Shown here: positions 50,274-59,095 of the stretch, piece by piece | How the letters are laid out: each line of letters begins with the position of its first letter | Position numbering within the stretch: position 1 is the first letter of the stretch | NCBI RefSeq assembly: GCF_000718255.1 | Contig: NZ_JOFJ01000022.1 | Location: 1-64,000 of the forward strand | Length of the DNA stretch: 64,000 nt | DNA from: Spirillospora albida | Lineage (GTDB): Bacteria; Actinomycetota; Actinomycetes; Streptosporangiales; Streptosporangiaceae | Direction of reading: 5' to 3' | Made by a program: the position numbers and the translations under genes | Notes under the pieces: model-generated | Database searches by the model: none | What the model was told of the DNA's origin: nothing | The model's input: only the letters and a program-made list of their open reading frames with translations

Positions 50274-50915
50274 ATGGCCGTGCTCGTCGCGCACTGGACG
50301 TTCGACCTCGACACGGTGGACGGGCGGCGGGTGGCCGCCGCGGGCGGTGGTGCCCCGGCGCTGGAGCTGGACGAGAACGCGGAGATCGTCCCGGGCCGCC
50401 TGGGGGAGGCGCTGGCCCTCGACGGGCGGGGGCACGCCGTGGTCCCGGCGGCGCCGCAGCTCGTCCTCAGCCAGGTCTTCGGGTTCACGCTGGCGTTCTC
50501 CGTGCAGGTCACGCAGGGGCCGACCGGCGAATGGCGGGGGCTCGTCTACAAACCGGTCGCCGACCAGGACGCCCGCGGCCTCGGCATCTGGCTCTATCCG
50601 GACGCCATGCGGCTGCGCGTCCAGTTGTTCACCGTGAAGGGGCCGGACTTCGCCGACAGCCGGGCGCGGCTGGGACTCGGCGAATGGGCGCACGTGGCGC
50701 TGGTCGTCGACACCGACGGCATGTTCGTCTACGTCGACGGTGAATTGGACGCGGCCGTCCCGCTGGAGCACGCGGTGGTGAGTCCGGCGGGGCCGCTGTA
50801 TCTCGGCGGAGAGCCCGGCAAACCGGGCTTCAGTGGCTTGATGGACGACTTCCGGATCTTTGCGACACCCCTGGACAAGCCCGCGATCGCAGCCCTCGGT
50901 GAGCTTCGGGGCTGA
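50274..50915 (+). CDS. LamG/concanavalin-like lectin domain protein
   Basis: A 213-residue protein with a single LamG-like jelly-roll fold: VLVAHWTFDLDTVDG, GRLGEALALDGRGHAVVP, FTLAFSVQV, WAHVALVVDTDGMFVYVDGELDA, and LYLGGEPGKPGFSGLMDDFRIF. The strings W-x-H-VA-x-V-x-D and GLMDDFRIF are the common LamG-3 signature. No signal peptide is seen with this start, so it may be cytoplasmic, which is odd for the fold. GTG 50271 or ATG 50274 follow GGAGG closely, and an upstream GTG at 50241 is possible. The ligand is unknown. Confidence 0.78.
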   Translation: MAVLVAHWTFDLDTVDGRRVAAAGGGAPALELDENAEIVPGRLGEALALDGRGHAVVPAAPQLVLSQVFGFTLAFSVQVTQGPTGEWRGLVYKPVADQDARGLGIWLYPDAMRLRVQLFTVKGPDFADSRARLGLGEWAHVALVVDTDGMFVYVDGELDAAVPLEHAVVSPAGPLYLGGEPGKPGFSGLMDDFRIFATPLDKPAIAALGELRG

Positions 50916-51003
50916 GCGGCGGGCACCCTGGGACGGGAGGTAACGGGCGGTTCAGGAGATCCGCCGATCGGAGCAGGTGAGGGGGGCATCTACACTGGCG
51001 GGC

Positions 51004-52458
51004 GTGCCTCTTCGCGATGGACGTCTGAGCCACGACCTCGATCCCTCCGACCGCCCCCCGCAGGACGCCTGCGGCGTATTCGGCGTCTGGGTCCCCTCGG
51101 ACCAGGCGCCACGGGCCGAAGTGAGCAAGCTCACCTACTTCGCGCTCTACGCGCTGCAGCACCGCGGGCAGGAGTCGGCCGGAATCGCGGTCAGTGACGG
51201 GTCCCGCATCGTCGTCTACAAGGACATGGGGCTCGTCGCCCAGGTCTTCGACGAGTCGGTGCTGAACACGCTGCGCGGCCACATCGCCGTCGGCCACTGC
51301 CGCTACTCCACGACCGGGTCGCCGACGTGGGAGAACGCCCAGCCCACGTTCCGGTCGACCGACGCGGGCGGGCTGGCGCTCACCCACAACGGCAATCTGA
51401 TCAACACGCCGGAGCTGGCGGCGCGCCTCGACGCCTCGGTGCTGACCGCGACCACCGACACCGAGGTGCTGACCGCGCTCCTCGCGGAGCACGGCGACCC
51501 GCTCGCGGCGGCCCGGGAGATCCTGCCGGCGACCCGCGGCGCGTACTCGCTGGTCTTCATGGACGAGAACGTCCTCTACGCCGCCCGCGACCCGGAGGGC
51601 ATCCGCCCGCTGGTCCTCGGCTCCCTCGAGGACCACCGCGGCTGGGTCGTCGCCTCGGAGACCGCCGCCCTCGACATCGTCGGCGCCCGGTTCGTCCGGG
51701 AGGTCGAGCCGGGTGAGCTGCTCGCCATCGACGGCGACGGCGTCCGCTCCGAGCGGTTCGCCGAGGCGCGCCCCAAGGGCTGCCTGTTCGAGTACGTGTA
51801 CCTGGCCCGGCCCGACACGACGATCGCCGGACGCAGCGTCCAGGCGACCCGCGTCGAGGTCGGCCGGCGGCTCGCGCGCGAGCACCCGGTCGAGGCCGAC
51901 ATGGTCATCCCGACGCCCGAGTCGGGCACCCCCGCCGCGATCGGCTACGCCGAGGCGTCCGGGATCCCGTACGGGCAGGGCCTGGTCAAGAACACCTACG
52001 TCGGCCGGACGTTCATCCAGCCGTCGCAGACCATCCGCCAGCGCGGCATCCGGCTCAAGCTGAACCCCCTTCGCGAGGCCATCGAGGGCAAGCGCCTCGT
52101 GGTGGTGGACGACTCGATCGTGCGCGGGAACACCCAGCGCGCGATCGTCCAGATGCTCCGCGACGCGGGCGCCGCCGAGGTCCATGTCCGGATCTCCAGC
52201 CCGCCCGTGGCGTGGCCCTGCTTCTACGGCATCGACTTCGCCACCCGCGCCGAGCTGATCGCCGGGCACCTGTCGGTCGAGGAGATCCGCGACTCGATCG
52301 GCGCCGACAGCCTCGGCTACATCTCCCTGGACGAGCTGATCTCCGCCTCGCACATCGCCAAGGACAAGCTCTGCCGCGCCTGCTTCGACGGCGTCTACCC
52401 CATCGAGGTGGACGAGGCCGCCCGGGGCAAGCACCTTCTGGAAGTCACCCCCACGTGA
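51004..52458 (+). CDS. purF: Amidophosphoribosyltransferase PurF
   Basis: A 484-residue first enzyme of purine synthesis, transferring glutamine amide to PRPP. A short propeptide MPLRDGRLSHDLDPSDRPPQ precedes the N-terminal nucleophile Cys in DACGVFGVW. The glutaminase half has ALYALQHRGQESAGIAV and ALTHNGNL. The PRTase half carries RLVVVDDSIVRGNTQRAIV, the PRPP-binding signature. Cys residues in the C-terminal part (AWPCFYGIDF, KLCRACFDG) suggest the usual Fe-S cluster. GTG 51004 aligns with relatives. The purM gene follows after a repeat-filled spacer. Confidence 0.96.
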   Translation: MPLRDGRLSHDLDPSDRPPQDACGVFGVWVPSDQAPRAEVSKLTYFALYALQHRGQESAGIAVSDGSRIVVYKDMGLVAQVFDESVLNTLRGHIAVGHCRYSTTGSPTWENAQPTFRSTDAGGLALTHNGNLINTPELAARLDASVLTATTDTEVLTALLAEHGDPLAAAREILPATRGAYSLVFMDENVLYAARDPEGIRPLVLGSLEDHRGWVVASETAALDIVGARFVREVEPGELLAIDGDGVRSERFAEARPKGCLFEYVYLARPDTTIAGRSVQATRVEVGRRLAREHPVEADMVIPTPESGTPAAIGYAEASGIPYGQGLVKNTYVGRTFIQPSQTIRQRGIRLKLNPLREAIEGKRLVVVDDSIVRGNTQRAIVQMLRDAGAAEVHVRISSPPVAWPCFYGIDFATRAELIAGHLSVEEIRDSIGADSLGYISLDELISASHIAKDKLCRACFDGVYPIEVDEAARGKHLLEVTPT

Positions 52459-52526
52459 CCCTCCGCTCGGGAGGGTCCGACCGGGCCTTTGCCGCAGGCC
52501 ACCGCGCCCGCGCCGGGTCGGGCGGT

Positions 52527-52670
52527 CGATCGCCTCGAACGAGGCGCCGGCCGCCGGAGCCGGGGGGCCGATCGCCTCAAGCGGGGAGCCGGCCGCCGGA
52601 GTCGGGCGGCCGAGCGCCGGGGGTGGGCGCCCGCCCCGCGGAGGCGGAAGGCCGATCGCCGGGGGTGCCG
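52527..52670. repeat. 42-bp tandem repeat between purF and purM
   Basis: Copies starting at 52527, 52569, 52611 and 52653 recur every 42 bases. Each begins CGATCGCC or CGAGCGCC and continues with GCCGGCCGCCGGAG-like sequence. The first two copies are nearly identical, the third diverged, the fourth partial. The period is 14 codons, and one plus-strand frame reads as GGRSP-x4-RPPE units. No gene is called here. Confidence 0.8.
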
Positions 52671-52713
52671 GTGGGGCGTGCGGTTTTCGTTCTGAGTGGT
52701 TCGAGAGGATGAG

Positions 52714-53739
52714 ATGACCTCCTACGAGGCGGCCGGGGTCGATATCGCGGCGGGTGAGCGGGCCGTCGAGCTGATGAAGTCGCGGGTCGCGCGGGCGCGG
52801 CGGCCGGAGGTCGTCGACGACGCCAGCGGTTTCGCGGGGCTGTTCGACGCGTCGGCGCTCCTGAGGTACCGGCGTCCGCTGCTGGCGACGTCCACCGACG
52901 GCGTCGGGACCAAGGTCGACCTGGCGCGGCGGCTCGGCGTCTACGACACCGTCGGGCACGACCTCGTCGGCATGGTCATCGACGACCTGGCCGTGTGCGG
53001 CGCCGAGCCCCTGTTCATGACCGACTACATCGCGTGCGGCAAGGTCGTGCCGGAGCGGATCGCCGACATCGTCGGGGGCATCGCCGACGCGTGCGCGCTG
53101 GCGGGGTGCGCCCTGGTGGGCGGAGAGACCGCCGAGCACCCGGGACTGCTGGGGCCGGACGAGTTCGACATCGCCGGAGCCGGGACGGGTGTCGTCGAGG
53201 CCGATGAGCTGCTCGGCCCGGAACGCGTCCGCGCCGGGGACGTCGTGCTCGGCATGGCGTCGTCCGGGATCCACTCCAACGGGTACTCGCTCGTCCGCCA
53301 TATCCTCGCCACCACGGGCCTCACGATCGAGGCGCGGCCCGAGGAACTCGGCCGGACCCTCGGCGAGGAACTGCTCACCCCCACCCGGATCTACGCGCAG
53401 GACTGCCTCGCGCTCATGCGCGCCGGCGGCGTCCGGGCGTTCGCCCACATCACCGGCGGCGGCCTGGCCGCCAACCTGGCGCGCTCCCTGCCCGCCACGG
53501 TGGACGCCGTGCTCCGGCGCTCGTCGTGGGAGGTTCCGGCCGTGTTCCGGGTGCTCCAGGGCCACGGGGACGTGGCGCAGGCCGAGATGGACAAGACGTT
53601 CAACCTCGGGGTGGGCATGGCCGCGATCGTCGGAGCGGACGCGGCCGACGCCGCGCTGCGCCTGCTCGGGGAGCGGGGCGTCCCCGCCTGGGTGCTGGGG
53701 GAGATCACCGCCGGGAGCGGTACCGCCGCACTCATCTGA
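52714..53739 (+). CDS. purM: Phosphoribosylformylglycinamidine cyclo-ligase PurM
   Basis: A 341-residue AIR synthetase. It has the ATP-grasp-unlike PurM fold with STDGVGTKVDLARRLGVYDTVG, MVIDDLAVCGAEPLFMTDYIACG, and LVGGETAEHPGLL, then SGIHSNGYSLVR and FAHITGGGLAANLARSLP. It closes FGAM to AIR. ATG 52714 has AGAGGA close upstream. It is probably co-transcribed with purF despite the 255-base spacer. The downstream DUF218 gene is separated by 161 bases. Confidence 0.96.
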   Translation: MTSYEAAGVDIAAGERAVELMKSRVARARRPEVVDDASGFAGLFDASALLRYRRPLLATSTDGVGTKVDLARRLGVYDTVGHDLVGMVIDDLAVCGAEPLFMTDYIACGKVVPERIADIVGGIADACALAGCALVGGETAEHPGLLGPDEFDIAGAGTGVVEADELLGPERVRAGDVVLGMASSGIHSNGYSLVRHILATTGLTIEARPEELGRTLGEELLTPTRIYAQDCLALMRAGGVRAFAHITGGGLAANLARSLPATVDAVLRRSSWEVPAVFRVLQGHGDVAQAEMDKTFNLGVGMAAIVGADAADAALRLLGERGVPAWVLGEITAGSGTAALI

Positions 53740-53900
53740 CCTCCTCGGTCTCGGGCCGTCAGGTCCGAGGCTGCCCCGTACGACCTCCCCCCGTCACCAG
53801 AACTCCGTTCTGTGGAAAACGCCGTCGCGCGTCACGGCCATGAACGGCGTTTTATACATGATTGTCCGAACTTCCCCGGGGGGCCGGGCATCGAAGGGAT

Positions 53901-54626
53901 GTGGGTGCTTTGCGTTGGCGAGATCAAGAGGCCTCCAGGGGGCCGAAGGTCGTCCGGGGGTTCCTGAGGCGGGCGCGGCGAACGGCGGGTCCTCTGGCGG
54001 TGGTGGGCGGACTCGGGACGTACGCGGTCCTCGTGCCGATGGGTTGGGCCTACGCGGGCACGGCCCCGCACCGGTTCTCCGTCCAGAACGTGCCGGAGAC
54101 GCCCGTGGCGCTGGTGCTGGGGGCCGGGATCTGGGGGCAGAACCCGTCGAGGCTCCTGGCGCGGAGACTCGATCTCGCGGCCGAGCTCTACCGGACGGGG
54201 AAGGTGAAGGTGGTCCTCGTCTCGGGGGACAACCGGTTCGACGACTACGACGAGCCGACGGTGATGCGCGCCTACCTGGAGCGGAAGGGCGTCCCGGAAC
54301 GCAAGGTCGTCCGCGATTTCGCCGGCCTCGACACGTGGGACTCGTGCGCCCGCGCGAAGCGCATCTTCGGGGTGACCCGGCTGACCGTCGTCACGCAGGC
54401 GTTCCATCTGCCGCGGGCGGTCGCGCTCTGCCGCGGGGCGGGCATCCAGGCGTGGGGCGTCGGGGACGACAGCATGGGCGGCAACCTCACGGGGCCGACC
54501 GTCAACGGCTACCTGCGGGAGCCGCTGGCGATGCTGAAGGCCACCGGAAATCTCGTCTTCCACCCGGATCCGGCACTGCTCGGACGGACGGAGAACGGCG
54601 TGGGCGAGGCGCTCACCTCACCGTGA
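53901..54626 (+). CDS. YdcF/SanA-like DUF218 membrane protein
   Basis: A 241-residue protein. The N-terminal membrane helix is AGPLAVVGGLGTYAVLVPMGWAYAG. The DUF218 domain follows: VALVLGAGIWGQNPSRLLARRLDLAAELY, VLVSGDNRFDDYDEPTVM, and TVVTQAFHLPRAVALCRGAGI. These match E. coli SanA/YgjQ, implicated in envelope permeability. The frame is open from a TTG at 53862. I use GTG 53901, with AAGGGAT just before it; TTG 53910 is also possible. A terminator follows. Confidence 0.87.
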   Translation: MGALRWRDQEASRGPKVVRGFLRRARRTAGPLAVVGGLGTYAVLVPMGWAYAGTAPHRFSVQNVPETPVALVLGAGIWGQNPSRLLARRLDLAAELYRTGKVKVVLVSGDNRFDDYDEPTVMRAYLERKGVPERKVVRDFAGLDTWDSCARAKRIFGVTRLTVVTQAFHLPRAVALCRGAGIQAWGVGDDSMGGNLTGPTVNGYLREPLAMLKATGNLVFHPDPALLGRTENGVGEALTSP

Positions 54627-54636
54627 CCAGAACAAA

Positions 54637-54664
54637 CGCCACTGCCCGGGGCCGGGCAGTGGCG
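54637..54664. terminator. Bidirectional terminator, DUF218 gene / DUF3073 gene
   Basis: CGCCACTGCCCG (54637-54648) pairs with CGGGCAGTGGCG (54653-54664), a 12-bp perfect stem with a four-base loop between convergent genes. Confidence 0.85.
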
Positions 54665-54677
54665 CGACGTCGTGCGT

Positions 54678-54884
54678 TCAGCCGGAGGTGCCGTCCTTGC
54701 GCCCCTCCGTGCCGTAGTCCTCGGCGTAGTCGGCGTACTTCTCGGCAAGCTCGTCGTAGGAGTCGTCGCCGGGGTCGTTGACTCCCAGCTCGCTCTTCAG
54801 GCGGTCGAGGTCCGTGTTGCCGCTGTTGTACTTGAGCTGGCGGGCAACCTTCACCTGCTTGGCCTTGGCTCGGCCGCGACCCAT
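54678..54884 (-). CDS. DUF3073 family small protein
   Basis: A 68-residue protein with the DUF3073 pattern: MGRGRAKAKQVKVARQLKYNS, then DLDRLKSELGV and a Tyr/Asp/Glu-rich acidic tail (YADYAEDYG). The family is actinobacterial, highly conserved and of unknown function, and usually sits next to purM, as here. ATG 54884 is preceded by GAGGGGGT; the frame is open to 54968 but without similarity. The basic head and acidic tail hint at RNA or protein binding, which is speculation. Confidence 0.93.
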   Translation of the reverse strand: MGRGRAKAKQVKVARQLKYNSGNTDLDRLKSELGVNDPGDDSYDELAEKYADYAEDYGTEGRKDGTSG

Positions 54885-55141
54885 TGGCTCGACCCCCTCG
54901 ATGGTCAGGGCTTTCGTGGGCCCATCAACGCGCGCGTGTACCACACGAACCGATGCCTGATGAGCCATGCGTCAGTCACGGGTACAACCGTACCCGTTTT
55001 GCGCCCGGCTCGGTACATCGGTGGTACGTGGCGGCGCTCTTGTTGCGGAATCCCATTGTATCCGGTGGGTCTCCGTGGCCCGACGAGGGACGACGAGGCG
55101 CCGTCGCGGGCCGGGCCGCGCCCGGCCCGCGACGTGCCGGG

Positions 55142-56266
55142 TCAGAGCAGGATTCCCCGCAGGCGGCCGATGTCGGACATGCGGCGTTCGGCCAGGCGGT
55201 CGGCGGCGACCGCGGGCGGAACGCCCTCGTCCGCTGCGAGCGCGAAGATCTTCCGGGTCGTGTCGAAGATCCCGGACGCCCGGGCCTTGGCGCGCTCGAA
55301 GTCGAACCCGCCGATCTCGTCCGCCACCTGGATGACGCCGCCGGAGTTGACCACGTAGTCCGGCGCGTACAGGACGTCGCGGTCGGCGAGCTGCTTCTCG
55401 ATGCCGGTGTGGGCGACCTGGTTGTTGGCGGCGCCGCAGACGATCCGGGCCGTCAGGGCGGGAACCGTGTCGTCGTTCAGGGACCCGCCCAGCGCGCAGG
55501 GCGCGTACACGTCGAGCGGGGTGCGGACCATCGCGTCCTTGTCCGCGACGACCTCCACCTCGGGGTGCTGCGCCCTGACCCGCTCGACGGCCGCCTCGCT
55601 GACGTCGCAGACGACGACGTCCGCGCCGTCCTCCCGGAGGTGCTGGACGAGGCGGTGGCCGACCTTGCCGACGCCCTCGACGCCGACGCGCCGGCCGCGC
55701 AGCGTGGGGGTGCCCCAGACGGTCTCGGCCGCGGCGCGCATCCCCTGGAACACGCCGTAGGCAGTGAGGATGGACGAGTCGCCCGCGCCGCCGTGCGCGA
55801 CCGTCCGCCCGGTCACGAACCGGGTCTCACGGGCGATGACGTCCATGTCCTCGCTGAAGGTGCCCATGTCGCAGGCCGTGTAGTAGCGGCCGTTGAGGGA
55901 CTGGACGAAACGCCCGTACGCCCTCAGCAGCGCCTCGGACTTGTCGGCCGACGGGTCGCCGATGATGACGGCCTTGCCCCCGCCGAGGTCAAGCCCGGCC
56001 AGGGCGTTCTTGTAGGCCATGCCGCGCGACAGGTTGAGCACGTCGGCGAGCGCCTCGTCCTCGGACCCGTAGGGGTAGAAGCGGGTACCGCCCAGGGACG
56101 GGCCGAGCGCGGTGGAGTAGATCGCGATGATCGCCCGCAGGCCGCTCGCCTCGTCCTGGCAGAAGACGACCTGCTCGTGGTTCCCGAACCGCGAGGTGTG
56201 AAGGGGGGAATCCCCTGGGGTGGTGGGTGCTGTGCCCTTTTGGGGCGACCCGAAGACATTAGGCAC
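55142..56266 (-). CDS. vdh: Valine (Glu/Leu/Phe/Val-type) dehydrogenase
   Basis: A 374-residue NAD-dependent amino acid dehydrogenase. The catalytic Lys is in RGMAYKNALAGLDLGGGKAVI, with the substrate site GPSLGGTRFYPY near the N-terminus. The NAD domain shows VGVEGVGKVGHRLVQHL. APCALGGSLND and AANNQ are also family landmarks. It deaminates valine and related residues to 2-oxoacids, feeding the bkd complex at 35-38 kb. GTG 56266 has GAGAGGAGG eight bases upstream. The neighbourhood with DUF3073 and bldC resembles the Streptomyces vdh region. Confidence 0.92.
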   Translation of the reverse strand: MPNVFGSPQKGTAPTTPGDSPLHTSRFGNHEQVVFCQDEASGLRAIIAIYSTALGPSLGGTRFYPYGSEDEALADVLNLSRGMAYKNALAGLDLGGGKAVIIGDPSADKSEALLRAYGRFVQSLNGRYYTACDMGTFSEDMDVIARETRFVTGRTVAHGGAGDSSILTAYGVFQGMRAAAETVWGTPTLRGRRVGVEGVGKVGHRLVQHLREDGADVVVCDVSEAAVERVRAQHPEVEVVADKDAMVRTPLDVYAPCALGGSLNDDTVPALTARIVCGAANNQVAHTGIEKQLADRDVLYAPDYVVNSGGVIQVADEIGGFDFERAKARASGIFDTTRKIFALAADEGVPPAVAADRLAERRMSDIGRLRGILL

Positions 56267-56395
56267 GGTAGTGCCCTCCTCTCTGCCTCCAGATCAGATT
56301 AGGGTGTCGCGGCCCACACCCGCGCGTCCGATCCGATACCCGCCCCTTCCGGAACGGCCAGGTAACGCACCTGTCTCGGTGGCGTCGCCAAGGCT

Positions 56396-57349
56396 TTGAT
56401 CAAGGTGGCGCCATGTCACGATGCGGTGGTGTTTCCGTACGCCGCGTACCTACGGGTATATGAACCGGTGACCGCCTTTCCCGAGCCTGAACGAACTTTG
56501 TGGACGGCATATGCCGAATCCAGGCGGCGTCCGCGGCGGGTCCACGCGCTGGGAGCCGAGCACAGGAGGGCGGCACTCAGGCTCGTCGCATGGCCCCCCG
56601 TGGTGGCGCCGGAGCAGGAGAGCCGGGACGCGTACGTGCGGCAGATCCACGGCGCCATATATGTGTGTCCTTGGGAGACACGTCTGCGTTCCTGGCTGGC
56701 GTTCGAGCGCTTCCGGCGCGAGCGGTCCGCCGACGTGGCGGCCACCTGCGTCCCGTACGCGGTCGCGGAACGGGTGGCGCGGGACTTCGAGCGGTGGAAG
56801 AGGACGGGCCGCTCGCTCCGTCCCCACATCCGGACGAGCACCTGGCACGTGCCGCTCGCGTGGCTCGTGCCGTTCGCCAAGGAGGAACGGAGCCTGACGC
56901 TGGGGGCGCGAGCCCGGGACCAGGGGGCGGCCTCGGGCGACGTCCTGCATGAACACGGCGGACACGGTCCTGCGACGGCGGCTCCTGTGCGTACTCTGAT
57001 CTATGTCACGTCGATGGCGGAGGCGCGCCGGCGGATCTCGGTCGCGCTGCCGTCGGTCCGCGCCGGCCTCGGCGGCGAGGCCGCGGGATCGGCCGGGCTG
57101 ACGGCGGAGCGCCTGGAGGATCTCGGCCGGTGGCTCGGGGAGTTCCATCCCGGCGCGATCGTGGAGCTGGACTACGGGGGGCTGGTCCACCTCATGGACG
57201 ACGACACACTGCGCGCGGACGAATCGGCCGGGGAGATGGCCGTGGCGATCACCGGAATGCGCCGGGGTGAGGTCGAGCTGGCCGTCGCGATGTACAAGCG
57301 TCTCCTGGCTCGCTGGCGGCCTGTGCGCGCTCTTGAATCGGCGAACTAA
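56396..57349 (+). CDS. Conserved hypothetical protein between vdh and bldC
   Basis: A protein of up to 317 residues that I do not place in a named family. It begins VVFPYAAYLRVYEPVTAFPEPER, has a basic, Trp-rich first half (YVCPWETRLRSWLAFERFR, TSTWHVPLAWLVPF) and a second half with RTLIYVTSMAEARRRISVALP and ELDYGGLVHLMDDD. There are no membrane helices or signal peptide. A protein of unknown function occupies the same place between vdh and bldC in Streptomyces as I recall. The start may be TTG 56396, GTG 56405 or GTG 56426/56429; none has a strong ribosome site. Confidence 0.78.
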   Translation: MIKVAPCHDAVVFPYAAYLRVYEPVTAFPEPERTLWTAYAESRRRPRRVHALGAEHRRAALRLVAWPPVVAPEQESRDAYVRQIHGAIYVCPWETRLRSWLAFERFRRERSADVAATCVPYAVAERVARDFERWKRTGRSLRPHIRTSTWHVPLAWLVPFAKEERSLTLGARARDQGAASGDVLHEHGGHGPATAAPVRTLIYVTSMAEARRRISVALPSVRAGLGGEAAGSAGLTAERLEDLGRWLGEFHPGAIVELDYGGLVHLMDDDTLRADESAGEMAVAITGMRRGEVELAVAMYKRLLARWRPVRALESAN

Positions 57350-57623
57350 AACAAATTTCCCGAATCCGCGCGCGATACGACTATACGTGTCGCTAGAATC
57401 ACGCTGCGTGACCCGGTGGCCACCATGCAGGAGTCGCTCCCCGCATCTGCGGGGGGAGGTTTGTGCGCAACTACCGCCAGGAACTTGCTTGTTGCGCTGA
57501 GTGGTGGCAAGGTTACACGTTGTGATGTCATAGTGGCTCTTTCGGGCCATAGAGGACATCGTGACCGCGCGAGTTTCAATCGCAGGATCGCTGTCATCGG
57601 TCCACGGAGGAGAGGCCGCAAAC

Positions 57624-57827
57624 ATGTCAGCACGTACGCCAGAGGCTGAGCCCCTGCTGACGCCGGCGGAGGTGGCGACGATGTTCCGCGTCGACCCCAA
57701 GACCGTCACCCGGTGGGCGAAGGCCGGAAAGCTGACGTCCATCCGCACGCTCGGGGGGCACCGCCGCTACCGCGAGGCCGAGGTGCGGGCGCTGCTGGCG
57801 GGAATCCCGCAGCAGCGTTCGGAGTAG
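57624..57827 (+). CDS. bldC: BldC, MerR-like developmental regulator
   Basis: A 67-residue single-domain MerR-type DNA-binding protein, nearly identical in reading to Streptomyces BldC: PLLTPAEVATMFRVDPKTV, TRWAKAGKLTSIRTLGGHRRY and EVRALLAGIPQQRSE. BldC binds head-to-tail arrays of direct repeats and delays sporulation onset. AGAGG lies eight bases before ATG 57624; an open frame to 57561 is not needed. Its 270-base leader is long and may hold complex control. A strong terminator follows. Confidence 0.96.
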   Translation: MSARTPEAEPLLTPAEVATMFRVDPKTVTRWAKAGKLTSIRTLGGHRRYREAEVRALLAGIPQQRSE

Positions 57828-57944
57828 TCGCGGGGCCGGCGTGGCTCGTCCAGCACGCCGGCGCCAACGGCACGGTGTTCGGGGGGGGACGGCCCGGGAC
57901 CACGGTCGTCCGAGGACCACGGCCCCGGTCCACTCGCCGTCTGC

Positions 57945-57981
57945 CGGATGTCCCGCTCGCACGCAGCGAGCGGGACATCCG
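57945..57981 (+). terminator. Terminator after bldC
   Basis: A perfect 16-bp stem (57945-57960 with 57966-57981) and a five-base loop, 117 bases after the bldC stop and before the convergent TetR gene. Confidence 0.85.
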
Positions 57982-58055
57982 CATGCCGGGCGGGGGCACC
58001 GCCCGACCTGGCCGCCAGGTGACTTCTCTATACCCACCTACGCGCGGTACGCGTC

Positions 58056-58781
58056 TCAGCTCTCCGTGACCGCGTCTTCGGGGGCCGCGTCTTCGGGGGC
58101 CATTTCCTCTTGGGCCAGCCGCTCGAAGAGGGCGCCGGTGCCCGGATCGTGGCGTCCCGCCACATGCAGGAGCACGACGAGCTGGTCGACGAGGAGGCGC
58201 TCCAGCTGCGAGCGCTCCAGGTCGCGGTTCTCCAGCCAGTCCAGGCCGGCCGTCTCCACGGACGCCATCCACGAGCGCAGGGTGATGCGCAGGATCGGCC
58301 CCGGGGCCGACACCCCCAGGGTGTGCAGGATGCGGCCCAGGAGGAGCTGGCGAATGCCGTCCACGATCGCGCCCACCTCGCCGGAGCGGTCGGCGGGGCC
58401 GCCGCGGAGGAGGGCCGTGAAGCCCGCCGCGTGGCTCTCCACGAAGTCGAAGTAGCGCTGGAGGGACAGGCGGAGGCGTTCCAGGGGCTTGCCCTCGGTG
58501 GGCGGCTCCAGGAGTACGGAGAGTTGTTTCGCGGCGCTGCCGAGGGCGGCGATGTAGAGCTCGTGCTTACCGCCGAAGTAGTGGTAGACGAGTGCGCGTG
58601 ACGCGCCCGCCACCGCCGCGACATCGTCTATGGAGATGTCCTCCGGCGACCGGGTGCTGAACAACTCGAGCGCTGCCTCGATCAGTTCGTCTCGCCGTTC
58701 GTCGACGCTGAGCCTGCGGCGGCCTCGTCCGCCTCCCTGCCGGCTCCGCGCCTTGCCGCCGGCCACTGCGCGATCTCCCAC
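58056..58781 (-). CDS. TetR family regulator
   Basis: A 241-residue regulator. A basic Gly/Arg-rich leader of about 25 residues precedes the TetR HTH (ELIEAALELFSTRSPEDISIDDVA, AVAGASRALVYHYFGGKHELY; recognition helix SRALVYHYF). A helical ligand domain includes FVESHAAGFTALLRGGPAD and ends in an acidic tail (EEMAPEDAAPEDAV). The regulon is unknown; the nearest divergent gene is the LacI-type regulator. The stop lies 75 bases from the bldC terminator. Confidence 0.9.
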   Translation of the reverse strand: MGDRAVAGGKARSRQGGGRGRRRLSVDERRDELIEAALELFSTRSPEDISIDDVAAVAGASRALVYHYFGGKHELYIAALGSAAKQLSVLLEPPTEGKPLERLRLSLQRYFDFVESHAAGFTALLRGGPADRSGEVGAIVDGIRQLLLGRILHTLGVSAPGPILRITLRSWMASVETAGLDWLENRDLERSQLERLLVDQLVVLLHVAGRHDPGTGALFERLAQEEMAPEDAAPEDAVTES

Positions 58782-59095
58782 CCGGGAAGGGTATCCGAGC
58801 CGAGATGGCGGTACGGCGTCGCAACGGCCCTCGACACAGGCTTTTCACAAGGTCGCGTCAGGACCGTGACAAGGGCTCCGCAACGTTGTGATCATGCCCC
58901 GTCCGGGCTGTGACCCGGAACACCACAGGCCCGAACCACCATTGTCGGATGCCCGTTACTCACTGTTGCGACGGTATGAGGCGAAGGCGAGGCATCATGG
59001 CATCTCCTCCCGAGCGGAGGAGGGCGCTCCGACTCCCTCAACGGGCCCTGGGCGCCGTGGCGGCAGGTCCTGCTAGGCCCCCTGGACGGAGTGCC
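58782..59095. promoter_or_regulatory. Divergent region, TetR / LacI genes, with CAACGTTG dyad
   Basis: These 314 bases hold the promoters of two regulators. CAACGTTG at 58882-58889 is a palindrome with the central CG typical of LacI operators and may be the LacI self-control site. An inverted CTCCTC/GAGGAG pair around 59003-59024 could form a small hairpin in the lacI leader. No gene is called. Confidence 0.4.

Noticed and set aside
50830..53565. Minus-strand frame of 911 codons across purF and purM
   Set aside because: Antisense shadow of two certain genes and of the 42-bp repeat.
53809..53818. TTTTCCACA-like 9-mer (minus strand) between purM and the DUF218 gene
   Set aside because: A single isolated copy without an inverted partner; expected by chance in 64 kb.
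57416..57649. 77-codon frame upstream of bldC
   Set aside because: It overlaps the bldC start, lacks a ribosome site, and reads as an unstructured mix; probably bldC leader DNA.
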